A DNA stretch of 64,000 nt from Planctomycetota bacterium (GTDB lineage: Bacteria > Planctomycetota > UBA1135 > JACQFD01). The notes beneath the pieces are model-generated. The model was not told where the DNA came from. It did no database searches and saw only the letters and a list, made by a program, of their open reading frames with translations. The position numbers and the translations under genes were made by a program. Below are positions 53,107 through 62,351 of this stretch, piece after piece (the first letter of the stretch is position 1; each line of letters starts with the position of its first letter). Location of the stretch: positions 372,001 to 436,000 of the forward strand of contig JACQFD010000021.1 in assembly GCA_016200225.1 (NCBI GenBank). Reading direction: 5' to 3'.

Positions 53107-54466
53107 ACTCCTCGTCGCGGATCTCGTCGGCCTCACTTCCCGCGCGCTCGAAAACGCGCCGCGAATTCGTAATATTATCAAAAACGGATTTGCCGGTCCG
53201 ATGGCGTCCGTGTTCCCGGAAGTAACGTGCACGGCGCAGGCCTCGTTCCTGACCGGCGCGCCGCCGTCGTCGCACGGAATTGTTGGAAATGGCTGGTATT
53301 TCCGCGACCTCGACGAAGTCCTGTTCTGGCGGCAGAGCCGGCGGCTGGTCGGGGGCGAAACGATATTTGATACATTAAGAAAAGCAGGCAAAACGACGGC
53401 CAATCTGTTCGGATGGTACAATTGGAATTCGGGCGCGGATTATTGCATTACGCCGAAGCCGTCCTATCCGGCCGACGGTGCGAAATATCCCGGCATTCAT
53501 ACGGAACCGGCGGAGCTCCGCGCCGCCGTCGAGGCGGAGATCGGCGAATTTCCTTTGTTCGATTTCTGGGGTCCGCGCGCCGGCATCCGCTCGACCCGGT
53601 GGATCGCGAACAGCGCGCGGCATGTGATCGCGCGGCATGCGCCCGACTTCGTTTTCTGTTATATCCCGCATCTCGATTATAATCATCAGCGTTTCGGCCC
53701 CGACGATCCGCGCTCGCTCGCCGCGATCGCCGAACTCGACGCGGCCGCCGGCGAATTATTAGAATTCGCGCGCGACCGGAATTATGATATATTAATTTTG
53801 TCGGAATATGGAATTACAGACGTCCGGCGCCCGGTCATGTTGAATCGCGCGCTCCGGTCGCAGGGGCTGCTGCGCGCGCGCGTCGATCCGCACGTCGGTG
53901 AACTTCCGCTTTTTGGCACGTCGCGCGCGTTCGCGGTTTGCGATCACCAGATCGCGCACGTTTATATTAACGATCCGCGCGATGTCGCCGGCGTCCGCGA
54001 TTTATTAATATCGCAAAAAGGGGTCGAGCGCGTCCTCGACGCGAATGAACAGAAAGAAATCGGCGTCGCGCACGCGAACGCGGGCGAACTGGTCGCGATC
54101 GCGGACGCGGATTCGTGGTTTGCTTATAACTACTGGCTCGACGACGCGCTGGCCCCCGATTTCGCGCGCACGGTCGACATCCACCGCAAACCCGGGTACG
54201 ACCCGGCGGAATTGTTCGTCGACCCGACTATACAATTCCCGAATGCCCGCGCCGCGTGGACGCTGCTAAAGAAAAAACTCGGATTCCGATATTTAATGAA
54301 AATGATACCGCTCGATCCGTCGATGGTGCGCGGATCCCACGGCCGCACCGCGTCCGACCCCTCGCGCGGCGCGTTCGCCGGCGGCAGCGACGCGCGCCTC
54401 GCGCCGCCGGGGCGGTCGATCATGGAATTAAAGTCCATAATCGAATCTTTCTTAACTAATAAATAA
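53093..54466 (+). CDS. Alkaline phosphatase-superfamily nucleotide pyrophosphatase/phosphodiesterase
   Basis: 457 residues. The fold and motif order match type I phosphodiesterases/NPPs: D10 in LLVADLVGL, the nucleophile region FPEVTCTAQASFLTG (Thr 45) followed by PPSSHGIVGN, and CYIPHLDYNHQRFGPDDP with a metal Asp and His. The usual VSDHGM pair reads LILSEYGIT. A later CDHQIAHVYINDP probably supplies the missing Asp/His ligands. The end has VRGSHGR. Members with SEYG plus DHQxAH occur as a distinct branch that hydrolyses phosphodiesters or phosphonates in unknown pathways. It has no signal peptide, so it should be cytoplasmic. Translationally coupled to the preceding unknown gene. Confidence 0.85.
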   Translation: MAPRKLLVADLVGLTSRALENAPRIRNIIKNGFAGPMASVFPEVTCTAQASFLTGAPPSSHGIVGNGWYFRDLDEVLFWRQSRRLVGGETIFDTLRKAGKTTANLFGWYNWNSGADYCITPKPSYPADGAKYPGIHTEPAELRAAVEAEIGEFPLFDFWGPRAGIRSTRWIANSARHVIARHAPDFVFCYIPHLDYNHQRFGPDDPRSLAAIAELDAAAGELLEFARDRNYDILILSEYGITDVRRPVMLNRALRSQGLLRARVDPHVGELPLFGTSRAFAVCDHQIAHVYINDPRDVAGVRDLLISQKGVERVLDANEQKEIGVAHANAGELVAIADADSWFAYNYWLDDALAPDFARTVDIHRKPGYDPAELFVDPTIQFPNARAAWTLLKKKLGFRYLMKMIPLDPSMVRGSHGRTASDPSRGAFAGGSDARLAPPGRSIMELKSIIESFLTNK

Positions 54467-54472
54467 TGATAA

Positions 54473-57388
54473 TTATTTCGGCTGTTTTGTAAACCTGATT
54501 TCCGGATCGACGATGTCGACATAATCAAAACTCCAGCCGTCGCCGCCGTCCTGCACTTCGATCGTTAGCGTTTGCCCTCCGCTTGGAATCCGGATGCTTA
54601 TCAATCTCGGATGTTCGCCGCCTTTCAGGTTTCCCGCGCGTCCCAGTTCTTTACCGTCGACGAGAACCCGCACAAGCGCCGAGCCTTTGCCTCCCGTGCA
54701 ATCGTCGATTCCGATTCCCGCGGAAAATGTGCCGTAGACTCCTTTCAATTGAAAATCAAGAATCGTCGGCGGGCTGACGCCGATGCCTTCTTTATATGTC
54801 TTACCCTCCATCGTCAGCGGACTTCCTTTAACATTTGCGCCGTCGACGACGATCGGCGCGGCCGAACGGCGCGCGGCCCAGCCGAGTTCCTTGAGTGTGA
54901 CGCGCGGCGGCTGCGTAACTTTAACTTCCATTTTCTCATATTTACCAATGACGCCGTCGGCATCGACCGGGAACACTTGATATTCATGCGACTTTCCGAA
55001 AACTAAATTTTGATCGCGGTCCACGAAACTGTCGACGAGCGTCGTGCCAACCTGCACACCGTCCCGCGTTATTACAAATAGACCGCTGTTCATTTTGGCC
55101 GCGGTCCAACTCAAGTGAACGCTCGGTCCGTGGCCGGAGTGCCCTTTCAGTTGCGAGACTTCCTCTTCATTCGGTTTGTTCGTCGATGGACCGTCGATTT
55201 TAGTAAATTTAGCTTTCCACTGGACGGGGCCGGTCGCGGCCGGTTTCCATGCCACGCGAATCAGCCGACCCTCCTGCGACTGGGTGATGCCCGCGCCCGA
55301 TGCATCGAATTGTGACATCTGCCAATTCATGTCCGGAATTACAATTCTCAATTCATAAGCATCGCCCGCGATCACTTCGCTCGTTCCCGAAAGCGTCCGC
55401 GTCGCGTCGTCGTATTTCTCGCCGCTGATTTCCAAGATTCCCTGCGAAATATGACGATTGCTGGATATTACAAAAGGATTCGGACGCGCGCGGCGCGCGG
55501 CGATCACGGCGCAACTCGAGTCCGGCAATTCGATTCCCGCGGATTTGCTAATATCATATCTACCGATGAACCGGTTGCCCCAAAAATCGAATTTCTCGCT
55601 GTCGGCGAGAAATCTTAATGTTGCATCGTCGAAATGCCATGATTCGATCGGCGATCCCTTTGTAAACCAGTTGAAATAACCGATAATCAGCCGCGTTTCG
55701 CCCTCTTTTTCGCTCCAAAAAGCGAGCGCGGCAACTTCGTTGATCGGCGACGGAACATACATATTACGAATCGGGAGCGGCGGTAGCGCGCGCGATATCA
55801 ATTCCTTTCGTTCGGCGCTCAGATCGCCCGGTTTTTCATTAAAAAACATCGTCTGTCCGCTCAGAGAAACCGCGCTCAGCCACGCGCGCGCCTGATTGAG
55901 CGAAATGCCTTCGCCGACTCGAATCGAATCGGGATCGCTCCACACAAGATTACCGTTCACGCGTGCGCCGCGCGCGACCGAATTGCCCGCGTCGCGAAAC
56001 GACGAAGCATCGGATCCGTGGGACTTGCCCATTTTGTAAATATCAAATGATGTAAATCCGGACGTCGGCGCGAACGGCGCGCCCGGCAGCGGGCGGCCGC
56101 CCCAATCATTTGCAAAAACGACGCCGGGGCCGGCGAGGCGCCGGATATCCGCCAGCGTGGCCGCGTAATCCGGTTCGACGTTCGTTTTGTCGGGAATCTC
56201 GCGTTCGATGTTTTTATAAATATTAAGAAATTCGACCTGCGCGCCGAATTCGATATATTCAAAACCCTTCTTGATCGTCGAAACGGCGGATTCGGCGATT
56301 TTTGCGCGCCCGCGCGCCGACGACGGATTCCAAATTCCGGCTCCGAGGATTTCATCGCGAACAATAAGACCGTCCGATTGACGGAGAAGTCCCTCGTCGT
56401 CCGGCGGCGTCTCGGCCGATTGCGGAATCATCCAAATCCCGGGCCGCAGTCCGAGTTTCTTAATATTCAATGCGAGCGAGTCCAGTCCGGCGGGGAATCT
56501 CTTCGAATCGGCGTTCCAAACGCGCGCGACACCCGGTTCGCTTCCGGGACTCTGCCATCCATCGCCGATAATTAAATATTGTAATCCATATTTGCCGAAC
56601 GACTCCTGGACAGCGCGCGCGTCCGCGAGGATCTGCGCCTCGTTCATTCCCGAAACATCGGAAAACCGCCAGCCGGAGGGCGCGTGCGAACCGTGCGCGA
56701 AGTCCGTGCCGGAGGCGGGAATCGACAACTGTTGGCACATGCTAAAATAACTGAAATTTAGAACGCAAGAATTCGCCTCCCCTTTCGACGTCGCCACGCC
56801 GTGCCATTCGAGCCAGCGCGATTCGTCGGGATCTCTTTTGCTAATATAACCAAAACCACGGGGTTCGATGAACAACGCGAGGTCGCGCACCGGATCGTAA
56901 GCAACGTCGCATTGCACTTCGGGCTCGCCCATGATCGTTTGCATCGTCTCGGGCGAAATTGGCGCCGTCGTCGTCGAATACATCCGAAGCAACGGACGTT
57001 TTGAATGTACTTTTATTTTAAAGACATACGGTTCGCCCGGAGCGAGTCCCGTGATGTCGCAAATCATGGTTTTGGCCTGCGCGATCAGATGTATCTGATG
57101 CGTCTTTTTCTGCGCGTCGAGAACGAACGCGGTGACTTCGATGCCGTCCGCCGGACGCGCGCTCGTGTATAAGAGCGGCTCGATCGTCGCCTCGAGCGGC
57201 CAGACAACGGGCGAATCTCCAATCCGGAATTCGTCAATTGTAAATTCATTCCATCCGTCGTGAATCTGCGGTCCGGTGACCGGTTGATAAATTAATTGAA
57301 GATTCCTTTTGGCGGCGTCCGCGGCCGCGTTCTGAATTGGCGTGGTCAGGGCGGCGAAAATCGCCAGGCTGGGCAACAATGTTAACAT
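54473..57388 (-). CDS. Secreted GH36/GH27-like glycoside hydrolase with NPCBM domain
   Basis: 971 residues with a signal peptide (MLTLLPSLAIFAALTT). Residues about 30-190 form an N-terminal beta-sandwich. A TIM barrel follows (about 190-560) with YLIIGDGWQS, GLRPGIWMIPQSAE and a WSDPDSIRVGEG segment, as in GH36/GH27 alpha-galactosidases. The strand that normally carries the nucleophile (YIKxD) reads EYIEFGAQ, so the usual Asp is absent. A C-terminal beta domain comes next, then an NPCBM carbohydrate-binding module (about 840-965: LGWAARRSAAPIVVDG, YKEGIGVSPPT). It should act on galactosides outside the cytoplasm, if active at all. It is 76 bases downstream of mutY, and converges with the phosphatase gene. 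Confidence 0.82.
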   Translation of the reverse strand: MLTLLPSLAIFAALTTPIQNAAADAAKRNLQLIYQPVTGPQIHDGWNEFTIDEFRIGDSPVVWPLEATIEPLLYTSARPADGIEVTAFVLDAQKKTHQIHLIAQAKTMICDITGLAPGEPYVFKIKVHSKRPLLRMYSTTTAPISPETMQTIMGEPEVQCDVAYDPVRDLALFIEPRGFGYISKRDPDESRWLEWHGVATSKGEANSCVLNFSYFSMCQQLSIPASGTDFAHGSHAPSGWRFSDVSGMNEAQILADARAVQESFGKYGLQYLIIGDGWQSPGSEPGVARVWNADSKRFPAGLDSLALNIKKLGLRPGIWMIPQSAETPPDDEGLLRQSDGLIVRDEILGAGIWNPSSARGRAKIAESAVSTIKKGFEYIEFGAQVEFLNIYKNIEREIPDKTNVEPDYAATLADIRRLAGPGVVFANDWGGRPLPGAPFAPTSGFTSFDIYKMGKSHGSDASSFRDAGNSVARGARVNGNLVWSDPDSIRVGEGISLNQARAWLSAVSLSGQTMFFNEKPGDLSAERKELISRALPPLPIRNMYVPSPINEVAALAFWSEKEGETRLIIGYFNWFTKGSPIESWHFDDATLRFLADSEKFDFWGNRFIGRYDISKSAGIELPDSSCAVIAARRARPNPFVISSNRHISQGILEISGEKYDDATRTLSGTSEVIAGDAYELRIVIPDMNWQMSQFDASGAGITQSQEGRLIRVAWKPAATGPVQWKAKFTKIDGPSTNKPNEEEVSQLKGHSGHGPSVHLSWTAAKMNSGLFVITRDGVQVGTTLVDSFVDRDQNLVFGKSHEYQVFPVDADGVIGKYEKMEVKVTQPPRVTLKELGWAARRSAAPIVVDGANVKGSPLTMEGKTYKEGIGVSPPTILDFQLKGVYGTFSAGIGIDDCTGGKGSALVRVLVDGKELGRAGNLKGGEHPRLISIRIPSGGQTLTIEVQDGGDGWSFDYVDIVDPEIRFTKQPK

Positions 57389-57464
57389 TCGGAATTATTG
57401 GATTGTCGGTGGTGGTTTCCGGCGCGGGAAGAGTCGCTCATCGTCCGGTTGATTTTTTATTAAA

Positions 57465-58577
57465 TTATATTTTCTGTTTTTTGTTTATTTTGGCGCCGGC
57501 AACCGGAGGCGCCTCGGCGCCTCCCGTGTTGAGGACGTCCAGAATTTTCCGGGTCGCCGCCGTCACGCCGCGCTCGCGGGCCTCGACGGACGAGAGCCAT
57601 GCCGTACGCGCAGTTGGATGACCGCCCACGGCGTTGGCCGCGCGCGCGTCCACCTCAATACGGTGAAACGTGATCGTGTGGCGAATTCGAGCAACCGTAG
57701 CGTGAACTTCGATTTCGAAGCCGGCGCTTTCGCGAACGAAAGTTCCGAGCTGCGAATCGACGTCGACGCCGTTTGTGCATTCGACGGTTGGAAATTCGTA
57801 TAATCCAGCGTTAATACTTTCAATTTCACGTTTTAGGAAAAGGTATTTTCTATTTCGTCGGACGACGGCCGCCGCGTGGCGGACCTTCTGCGATGCCCGG
57901 CGTTTCTTGGGAGGCGGAATCTTCAAGACGAGCCCGGACTTCTGTGCGGCGCACTTCGCGCGTACGGGACAGAGGAGGCAAAGTGGGTTCTGCGGCGCGC
58001 AAATCACCGCTCCCAGCTCCATCAGTGCCTGAGTCCAATCCCGCGGACGCTCGTTCGCGCGCGCGAGCGAGGCCGCAACGTCATCAATCATTTTTCGGCC
58101 GGGTCCGACAAAGGGATCCCCGCGAAAAGCTAATATTCTCGAAAGCACACGGATTACATTTCCGTCGACGGCGGGAACATTCATATCAAATGCAATCGAT
58201 GCGATCGCCCCCGCGGTGTAAACGCCGATCCCCGGCAACGACTTTATCGTATCGAAGTCGCGCGGAACCGCGCCGCCGTGATTATTAACGATCTCGCGGG
58301 CCGCCGCGTGCAGCATCCGCGCTCTTCTGTAATATCCGAGGCCCGCCCATGCGGAGAGAACGTCGTCGGCCGGCGCTCTCGCGAGCGCGCGCGCGTCCGG
58401 GAAGCGCGCCATGAATTTTTTGTAATAATCGATCGCCGTGTCGACCCGCGTTTGTTGTAACATGATTTCCGAGACCAGAATTGCGTACGGATCGCGGGTC
58501 CCGCGCCACGGCAACGCGCGCTTCTCGCGGTCGTACCACGCGAGAAGTTCGTCGCGGAAATCGGGCGGCGTTTTCAA
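57465..58577 (-). CDS. mutY: Adenine DNA glycosylase MutY
   Basis: 370 residues from a TTG at 58577, chosen because GGAG is six bases before it and the family N-terminus (PPDFRDELLAWYDREKR) begins there. The frame is open to 58724, over the divergent gene. Catalytic E37 lies in VSEIMLQQTRVD, the helix-hairpin-helix is LPGIGVYTAGAI, and the catalytic Asp region is NVPAVDGNVIRVL. The [4Fe-4S] ligands have the canonical C-x6-C-x2-C-x5-C spacing (CAPQNPLC, C, C). The C-terminal NUDIX-like domain recognises 8-oxoG. It removes adenine opposite 8-oxoguanine. Confidence 0.95.
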   Translation of the reverse strand: MKTPPDFRDELLAWYDREKRALPWRGTRDPYAILVSEIMLQQTRVDTAIDYYKKFMARFPDARALARAPADDVLSAWAGLGYYRRARMLHAAAREIVNNHGGAVPRDFDTIKSLPGIGVYTAGAIASIAFDMNVPAVDGNVIRVLSRILAFRGDPFVGPGRKMIDDVAASLARANERPRDWTQALMELGAVICAPQNPLCLLCPVRAKCAAQKSGLVLKIPPPKKRRASQKVRHAAAVVRRNRKYLFLKREIESINAGLYEFPTVECTNGVDVDSQLGTFVRESAGFEIEVHATVARIRHTITFHRIEVDARAANAVGGHPTARTAWLSSVEARERGVTAATRKILDVLNTGGAEAPPVAGAKINKKQKI

Positions 58578-58705
58578 GCGCCTCTCCCGTACCGGACAAG
58601 ACGCGACATCGCAAGAGCGGCTTCGCGGGCTTTGGGTACGCGCGTCGGCAATGGTTAAATTATATTGTGAAAATCGACCGTTCCCGCGTTTGAATCGAAG
58701 GCTCC
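58578..58705. promoter_or_regulatory. Divergent promoter region of mutY and the membrane/TPR gene
   Basis: 128 bases between divergent starts. The only AT-rich patch, around 58650-58665, reads TATAAT on the minus strand (good -10 for mutY) and TTAAATTATATT on the plus strand. No clear -35 hexamers. Confidence 0.35.
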
Positions 58706-61519
58706 ATGTCAAACCCGTCCGCAACCGCGCGTCGGATTGCCGCGTTCACGACCGCGGCATTCGCATCGTTTGGTTTGATTCGATGCATCGCCGCATCGGC
58801 GCACGGAACGACGCCGCGCGCGTACGCGATCACGACGTCGGCGGCGATTTTTTGTTATGGTTTGGGAACATTATTAAAGCCGCGCGGTCCGCGCTGGGTG
58901 GCGGTTTCGGCCGCGATCGTCGCCGTTTTGTTATATATATTTCAGGGAATGCTCGAATCGATATCCGTTCAATTCCACGACGAGCGCGGCCTCGTCGAAA
59001 GTTTATTAACATTTGCGCTTTGCGCGATTCCATTTGCGACTCTCGGCAAATTCGGCGGCGAAGCGCCGATTCGTTGGTTCGGAGACGCGTGCCTCGCGTC
59101 CGCGATTGCAATATTCATCATGGACGGTCCGTTCGTGCCGGAAATCGTTGCAAACGGGCTCGCATTGTCGTCCCCATTGTTATTATTAATGTTCGAACGG
59201 AACGAAGGAGCCGCCGACTCGCACGATTCCGGCGAATCCCGGTGGGCCGCGCTCGCGGCGTTTCTCGGCGCGTTCGCGCTCGCTTCCAATATTATGACAA
59301 TTCGCGTCGAAGCGCGTTCGCTGCTGCGCGCCGACTTGTGGTCGTTGTCGTTCGCCGATATCGTTAGTTTAATTCTCGCGGGTCTCGGCGCCTGGCTCGT
59401 CGGCGGATATATACACAAACTCGGCGTCGCGCGCGCATCCGTCGCGATCGCCGTTTGCGCGGCTTCGTTCGCGCTCGCATTTGTACGAATAACGACGCTT
59501 GGAAACCGCGAAGTGTTCGATTCCGCAGTCCAACGAATTACAAATATCGCCGGGTCCGCCTTCCCGCGCGATGGAGCGCTCTTCCCGGCGACCGTCGTGG
59601 TCGGAATGCTGCCCATCGCGTACGTCGCGGCGGGCGCGTTCGCGCGCGGATGTGTAACATTCACGCGCGCCGGAGTACGCCCGCTGCTGTTCGGTTTTTC
59701 GGCGGGAATATTCTTTATATCGATCATTGTAAATGCTCATTTCGGATCCCTCGGCCTTGCTCAAGCCGAGTTTGGCATCGATTTCGCGGAGTATCAGTTA
59801 TATACTAATTGGATTTGGGGCGCCGCGGCGTTCGCGGGCTGCGCCGCGATGGGCTCCGCGCGTTCGTACAGTGCGATATTCGCATTTTTTTCCATCGTCG
59901 TGGCGTATGCGATTCTTTATTTTCTTCCTCCGCGGCCGTTCTTCCCCAATAATTTAGTCAATAGTTCGCGTTCGCCAATCCCCGATATTCAATATGTTTT
60001 TCCGCAGCGCGCAAGCGTCGACGGTCTCGAATCGGAGGTCGAAACTCCCGATTTTAAGAATCAACGCCCCCGTCGCTCGGTTTTTGTAAAGATTGACGGC
60101 GCCTTCGCGACGCCCGGAGCCGATCAACTCGAATCGCATTTGCAGGCCGATGCGCGCGCCGTCGCGATTCACGGACACGCCAAACGAATCTTACGATTGT
60201 GGGGCGCCGAGCCGACATTTCGCGCGGCCGAGGGCGATGTCAAATCCCCGATGATCGCTTTTCTTAATAATTATAATTCGAGTTACGCATATACGAATCA
60301 ATCGGATCTCGATTTGATCATTTGGCTTCCGCGGCCGGGCTATCTCGCGGACACATCGTTATTATTGGAATCGCGGCGCATGGAGGCGCTCATTTCCCGA
60401 CTTGCTCCGGACGGCATGCTTGCTATTTATGTCGATTTGTCCTCGACACCCGCCGACGTCGTTCGAAAATTAATCTTGCGAACTCGGCCCGGCGAGAGCC
60501 CGCGTTCGACGATATTTGTCAGCGACGGCCTGCGCGCTCCGCTCCTCGGAATTTTAATAAGAAAAGGACGCGGGCCGGTCGTCGCCGACAATATAAATGA
60601 AATTCTGGCCGGCTTCAATGATACAATTTCTTCGTTGCCGGCGAATGCGGATCTCGCGGCCGCCGATCTTCGGCCCGATGATGCCGAAAACGCCGCGGAA
60701 TTGCTCGATCGGTTCCTGCCCAAAATTACAATTTCCCGAAATTATCCAAAAACCGCCGGCCGCGATTACTACGATTCCGGGCCCCGCGAAACGCGGCGCG
60801 CGAACGCGGAATTATTGGAAAGGATCGGTGTGTGGCGGACCGGCAGCCAGCGTCCGAGCGACGGACAAACGGCGACGCTTGCCGCGATTCGCGCGCTCGC
60901 GGCGCTCGAATCTGAACATTGGACGCTCTCGCCGCTTCGCACGCCGCTCGAGTCGCAGCCGATTCCGGCCGCCGCGCTCGATGAAATTGTAAATTGCGCC
61001 GGAGCGCTGCCGGGAAACATTATTGCAAAGCGCGCGTTCTTACAGTTATCCGAAAACTTAAGATCGCAATCGAAACTCGCGCTTCTCGAGAGTTTTGCCG
61101 CGCGAATATTAAAGACTGATCCCGGATTCGCGGAAGCGCGCGCGGCGCGATCGTTCGCGCTTCGCGGCCTCCTCGATCCTGAGGGAGCACGCGCGGTCGT
61201 CGATGAGGGGGTTGCGCTCGCGGGGGGTCATCCGCATCCGGTACTCGTCGTCGAACAGGCGGCTTGCGAATTCGCGCTGGGCTTCCCGGATCAAGCGATT
61301 TCAATTCTCAAGCGCGGCCTGACGTCGCATCCGGTTGATGTTTCGATTACACGCGCCCTTGTAGAGACACTCCTCGCGGCCGGAAACCCTTCTGAGGCAA
61401 ACACCTACGCAACACACTTGCTAACATTATCCCCCGGAGACGCCTCGGCGCGCGAAATGCTCGATCGAACGAGGCGCGCGGGACAATCCCGCCCTTCGAG
61501 TGGTCCCACTCGAAAATAA
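58706..61519 (+). CDS. Polytopic membrane protein with spermidine-synthase-like domain and C-terminal TPRs
   Basis: 937 residues. About residues 1-425 are a bundle of roughly ten membrane helices. Then follows a soluble domain (about 440-640) whose layout (SDLDLIIWLPRPGY ... SRRMEALISRLAPDGMLAIYV) resembles spermidine-synthase/methyltransferase-like domains of bacterial membrane-fused SpeE homologues. The glycine-rich cofactor motif is not seen, so it may be inactive. The end (about 790-920) is a TPR array (FAEARAARSFALRGLLDPEGA, HPVDVSITRALVETLLAAGN, PSEANTYATHLL). It may bind partners or transport. A 7-8-bp hairpin overlaps its stop (61495-61514). Function unknown. Confidence 0.72.
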   Translation: MSNPSATARRIAAFTTAAFASFGLIRCIAASAHGTTPRAYAITTSAAIFCYGLGTLLKPRGPRWVAVSAAIVAVLLYIFQGMLESISVQFHDERGLVESLLTFALCAIPFATLGKFGGEAPIRWFGDACLASAIAIFIMDGPFVPEIVANGLALSSPLLLLMFERNEGAADSHDSGESRWAALAAFLGAFALASNIMTIRVEARSLLRADLWSLSFADIVSLILAGLGAWLVGGYIHKLGVARASVAIAVCAASFALAFVRITTLGNREVFDSAVQRITNIAGSAFPRDGALFPATVVVGMLPIAYVAAGAFARGCVTFTRAGVRPLLFGFSAGIFFISIIVNAHFGSLGLAQAEFGIDFAEYQLYTNWIWGAAAFAGCAAMGSARSYSAIFAFFSIVVAYAILYFLPPRPFFPNNLVNSSRSPIPDIQYVFPQRASVDGLESEVETPDFKNQRPRRSVFVKIDGAFATPGADQLESHLQADARAVAIHGHAKRILRLWGAEPTFRAAEGDVKSPMIAFLNNYNSSYAYTNQSDLDLIIWLPRPGYLADTSLLLESRRMEALISRLAPDGMLAIYVDLSSTPADVVRKLILRTRPGESPRSTIFVSDGLRAPLLGILIRKGRGPVVADNINEILAGFNDTISSLPANADLAAADLRPDDAENAAELLDRFLPKITISRNYPKTAGRDYYDSGPRETRRANAELLERIGVWRTGSQRPSDGQTATLAAIRALAALESEHWTLSPLRTPLESQPIPAAALDEIVNCAGALPGNIIAKRAFLQLSENLRSQSKLALLESFAARILKTDPGFAEARAARSFALRGLLDPEGARAVVDEGVALAGGHPHPVLVVEQAACEFALGFPDQAISILKRGLTSHPVDVSITRALVETLLAAGNPSEANTYATHLLTLSPGDASAREMLDRTRRAGQSRPSSGPTRK

Positions 61520-61723
61520 TTTCGCCGCCGCACAAACGCTTGCGCCGCGCGGGGGTATTCTTAACGGAACCGGCGACACTCGTCGGCCCTTCTATAGAGA
61601 AGGCGCCGCGCGCAATCCACATCCACGAAAGGCGCCGGTGCGATTTGAATCCAAACGATTTGAGACGCGTAATTAATTAATAATTACAGTTTCAAATTCA
61701 GGAAACTCCAACAAATAACAAAT

Positions 61724-61748
61724 CGTCGGACGGCGTCGCCGCCCGACG
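61724..61748. terminator. Hairpin between the membrane/TPR gene and the protease pair
   Basis: An 11-bp stem with one mismatch (61724-61734/61738-61748, 3-base loop) is followed on the plus strand by GTTTGGTTTG and flanked on the minus side by ATTTGTTATTTG. Either strand could use it weakly. The rest of the 288-base gap holds an AT-rich patch (ATTAATTAATAATTA near 61673) and no gene. Confidence 0.45.
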
Positions 61749-61807
61749 GTTTGGTTTGTGTAACAAAGTCCCTCTCCCTGTTTTCGTAACAATTACGGAC
61801 AACACCC

Positions 61808-62350
61808 TTGAAACTCTCTACATTTGTCGCTTTCGCGGCTGCCGGAGCGGTTGCTACAACCGTTGCCGCTGCGCAAGTTCTTCAATTGGATCTTCGCGGA
61901 ATGCTCCAGCGCGTCGACTCCGCCGTTATTGGCGAAGTGCAGTCGAAAACGACCTGGAGCGGCCCGACGGACGGAACGCCCGCTACGCATGAATTTACAA
62001 CAATTGTCGTGGCCGGAGACGATCTCGTCACGGGCAAAACCGCGACCCGATCCATCACTTACTACGGATCCGACGCGGAGCCGAACAGTGAAATGCCGTC
62101 GGAAATCGAGACTCGCGTCGGCGCGCGAGGAATTTTCTTTTCCGAAGCGGTCAAGTCGTCGTGGGGCGGCCGCGATAATTTAAATTCATTGACGGCGGCC
62201 CATGCCGGCGTGTTTCCGCTCGAAACCGGCCCGAAAGGCGACGTGATCATCGGCAAAGGCGCGGGCAGCGCGGTCGAAAAGAATATATTTGTAAAAGACC
62301 TGCGCGAACAGGTTTCTACAATTCTGGCGGACATCCGGAGGGGCAAGTAA
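61808..62350 (+). CDS. Small secreted protein, partner candidate of the matrixin
   Basis: 180 residues from TTG 61808. A Sec signal peptide (hydrophobic core about 5-20, likely cut near AAAQ) precedes a beta-rich domain with RVDSAVIGEVQSKTTW, HEFTTIVVAGDDLVTG and RVGARGIFFSEAV. No cysteines in the mature part. It ends 1 base before the protease ATG, so the two are translated together. Such pairs of a small exported protein and a matrixin-type protease suggest an inhibitor, chaperone or substrate role, but nothing in the sequence shows which. No known family is recognised with confidence. Confidence 0.78.
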   Translation: MKLSTFVAFAAAGAVATTVAAAQVLQLDLRGMLQRVDSAVIGEVQSKTTWSGPTDGTPATHEFTTIVVAGDDLVTGKTATRSITYYGSDAEPNSEMPSEIETRVGARGIFFSEAVKSSWGGRDNLNSLTAAHAGVFPLETGPKGDVIIGKGAGSAVEKNIFVKDLREQVSTILADIRRGK

Positions 62351-62351
62351 T

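Noticed and set aside
8686..54466. Ebo-type gene cluster (TatD plus alkaline phosphatase family)
   Set aside because: The two genes are about 44 kb apart and no EboA, EboC, EboD or EboE homologue is present.
58438..59367. 309-codon open frame on the plus strand across the mutY/membrane gene region
   Set aside because: It is an Arg-rich antisense and out-of-frame shadow with no start signal. The overlapping genes have clear family motifs.
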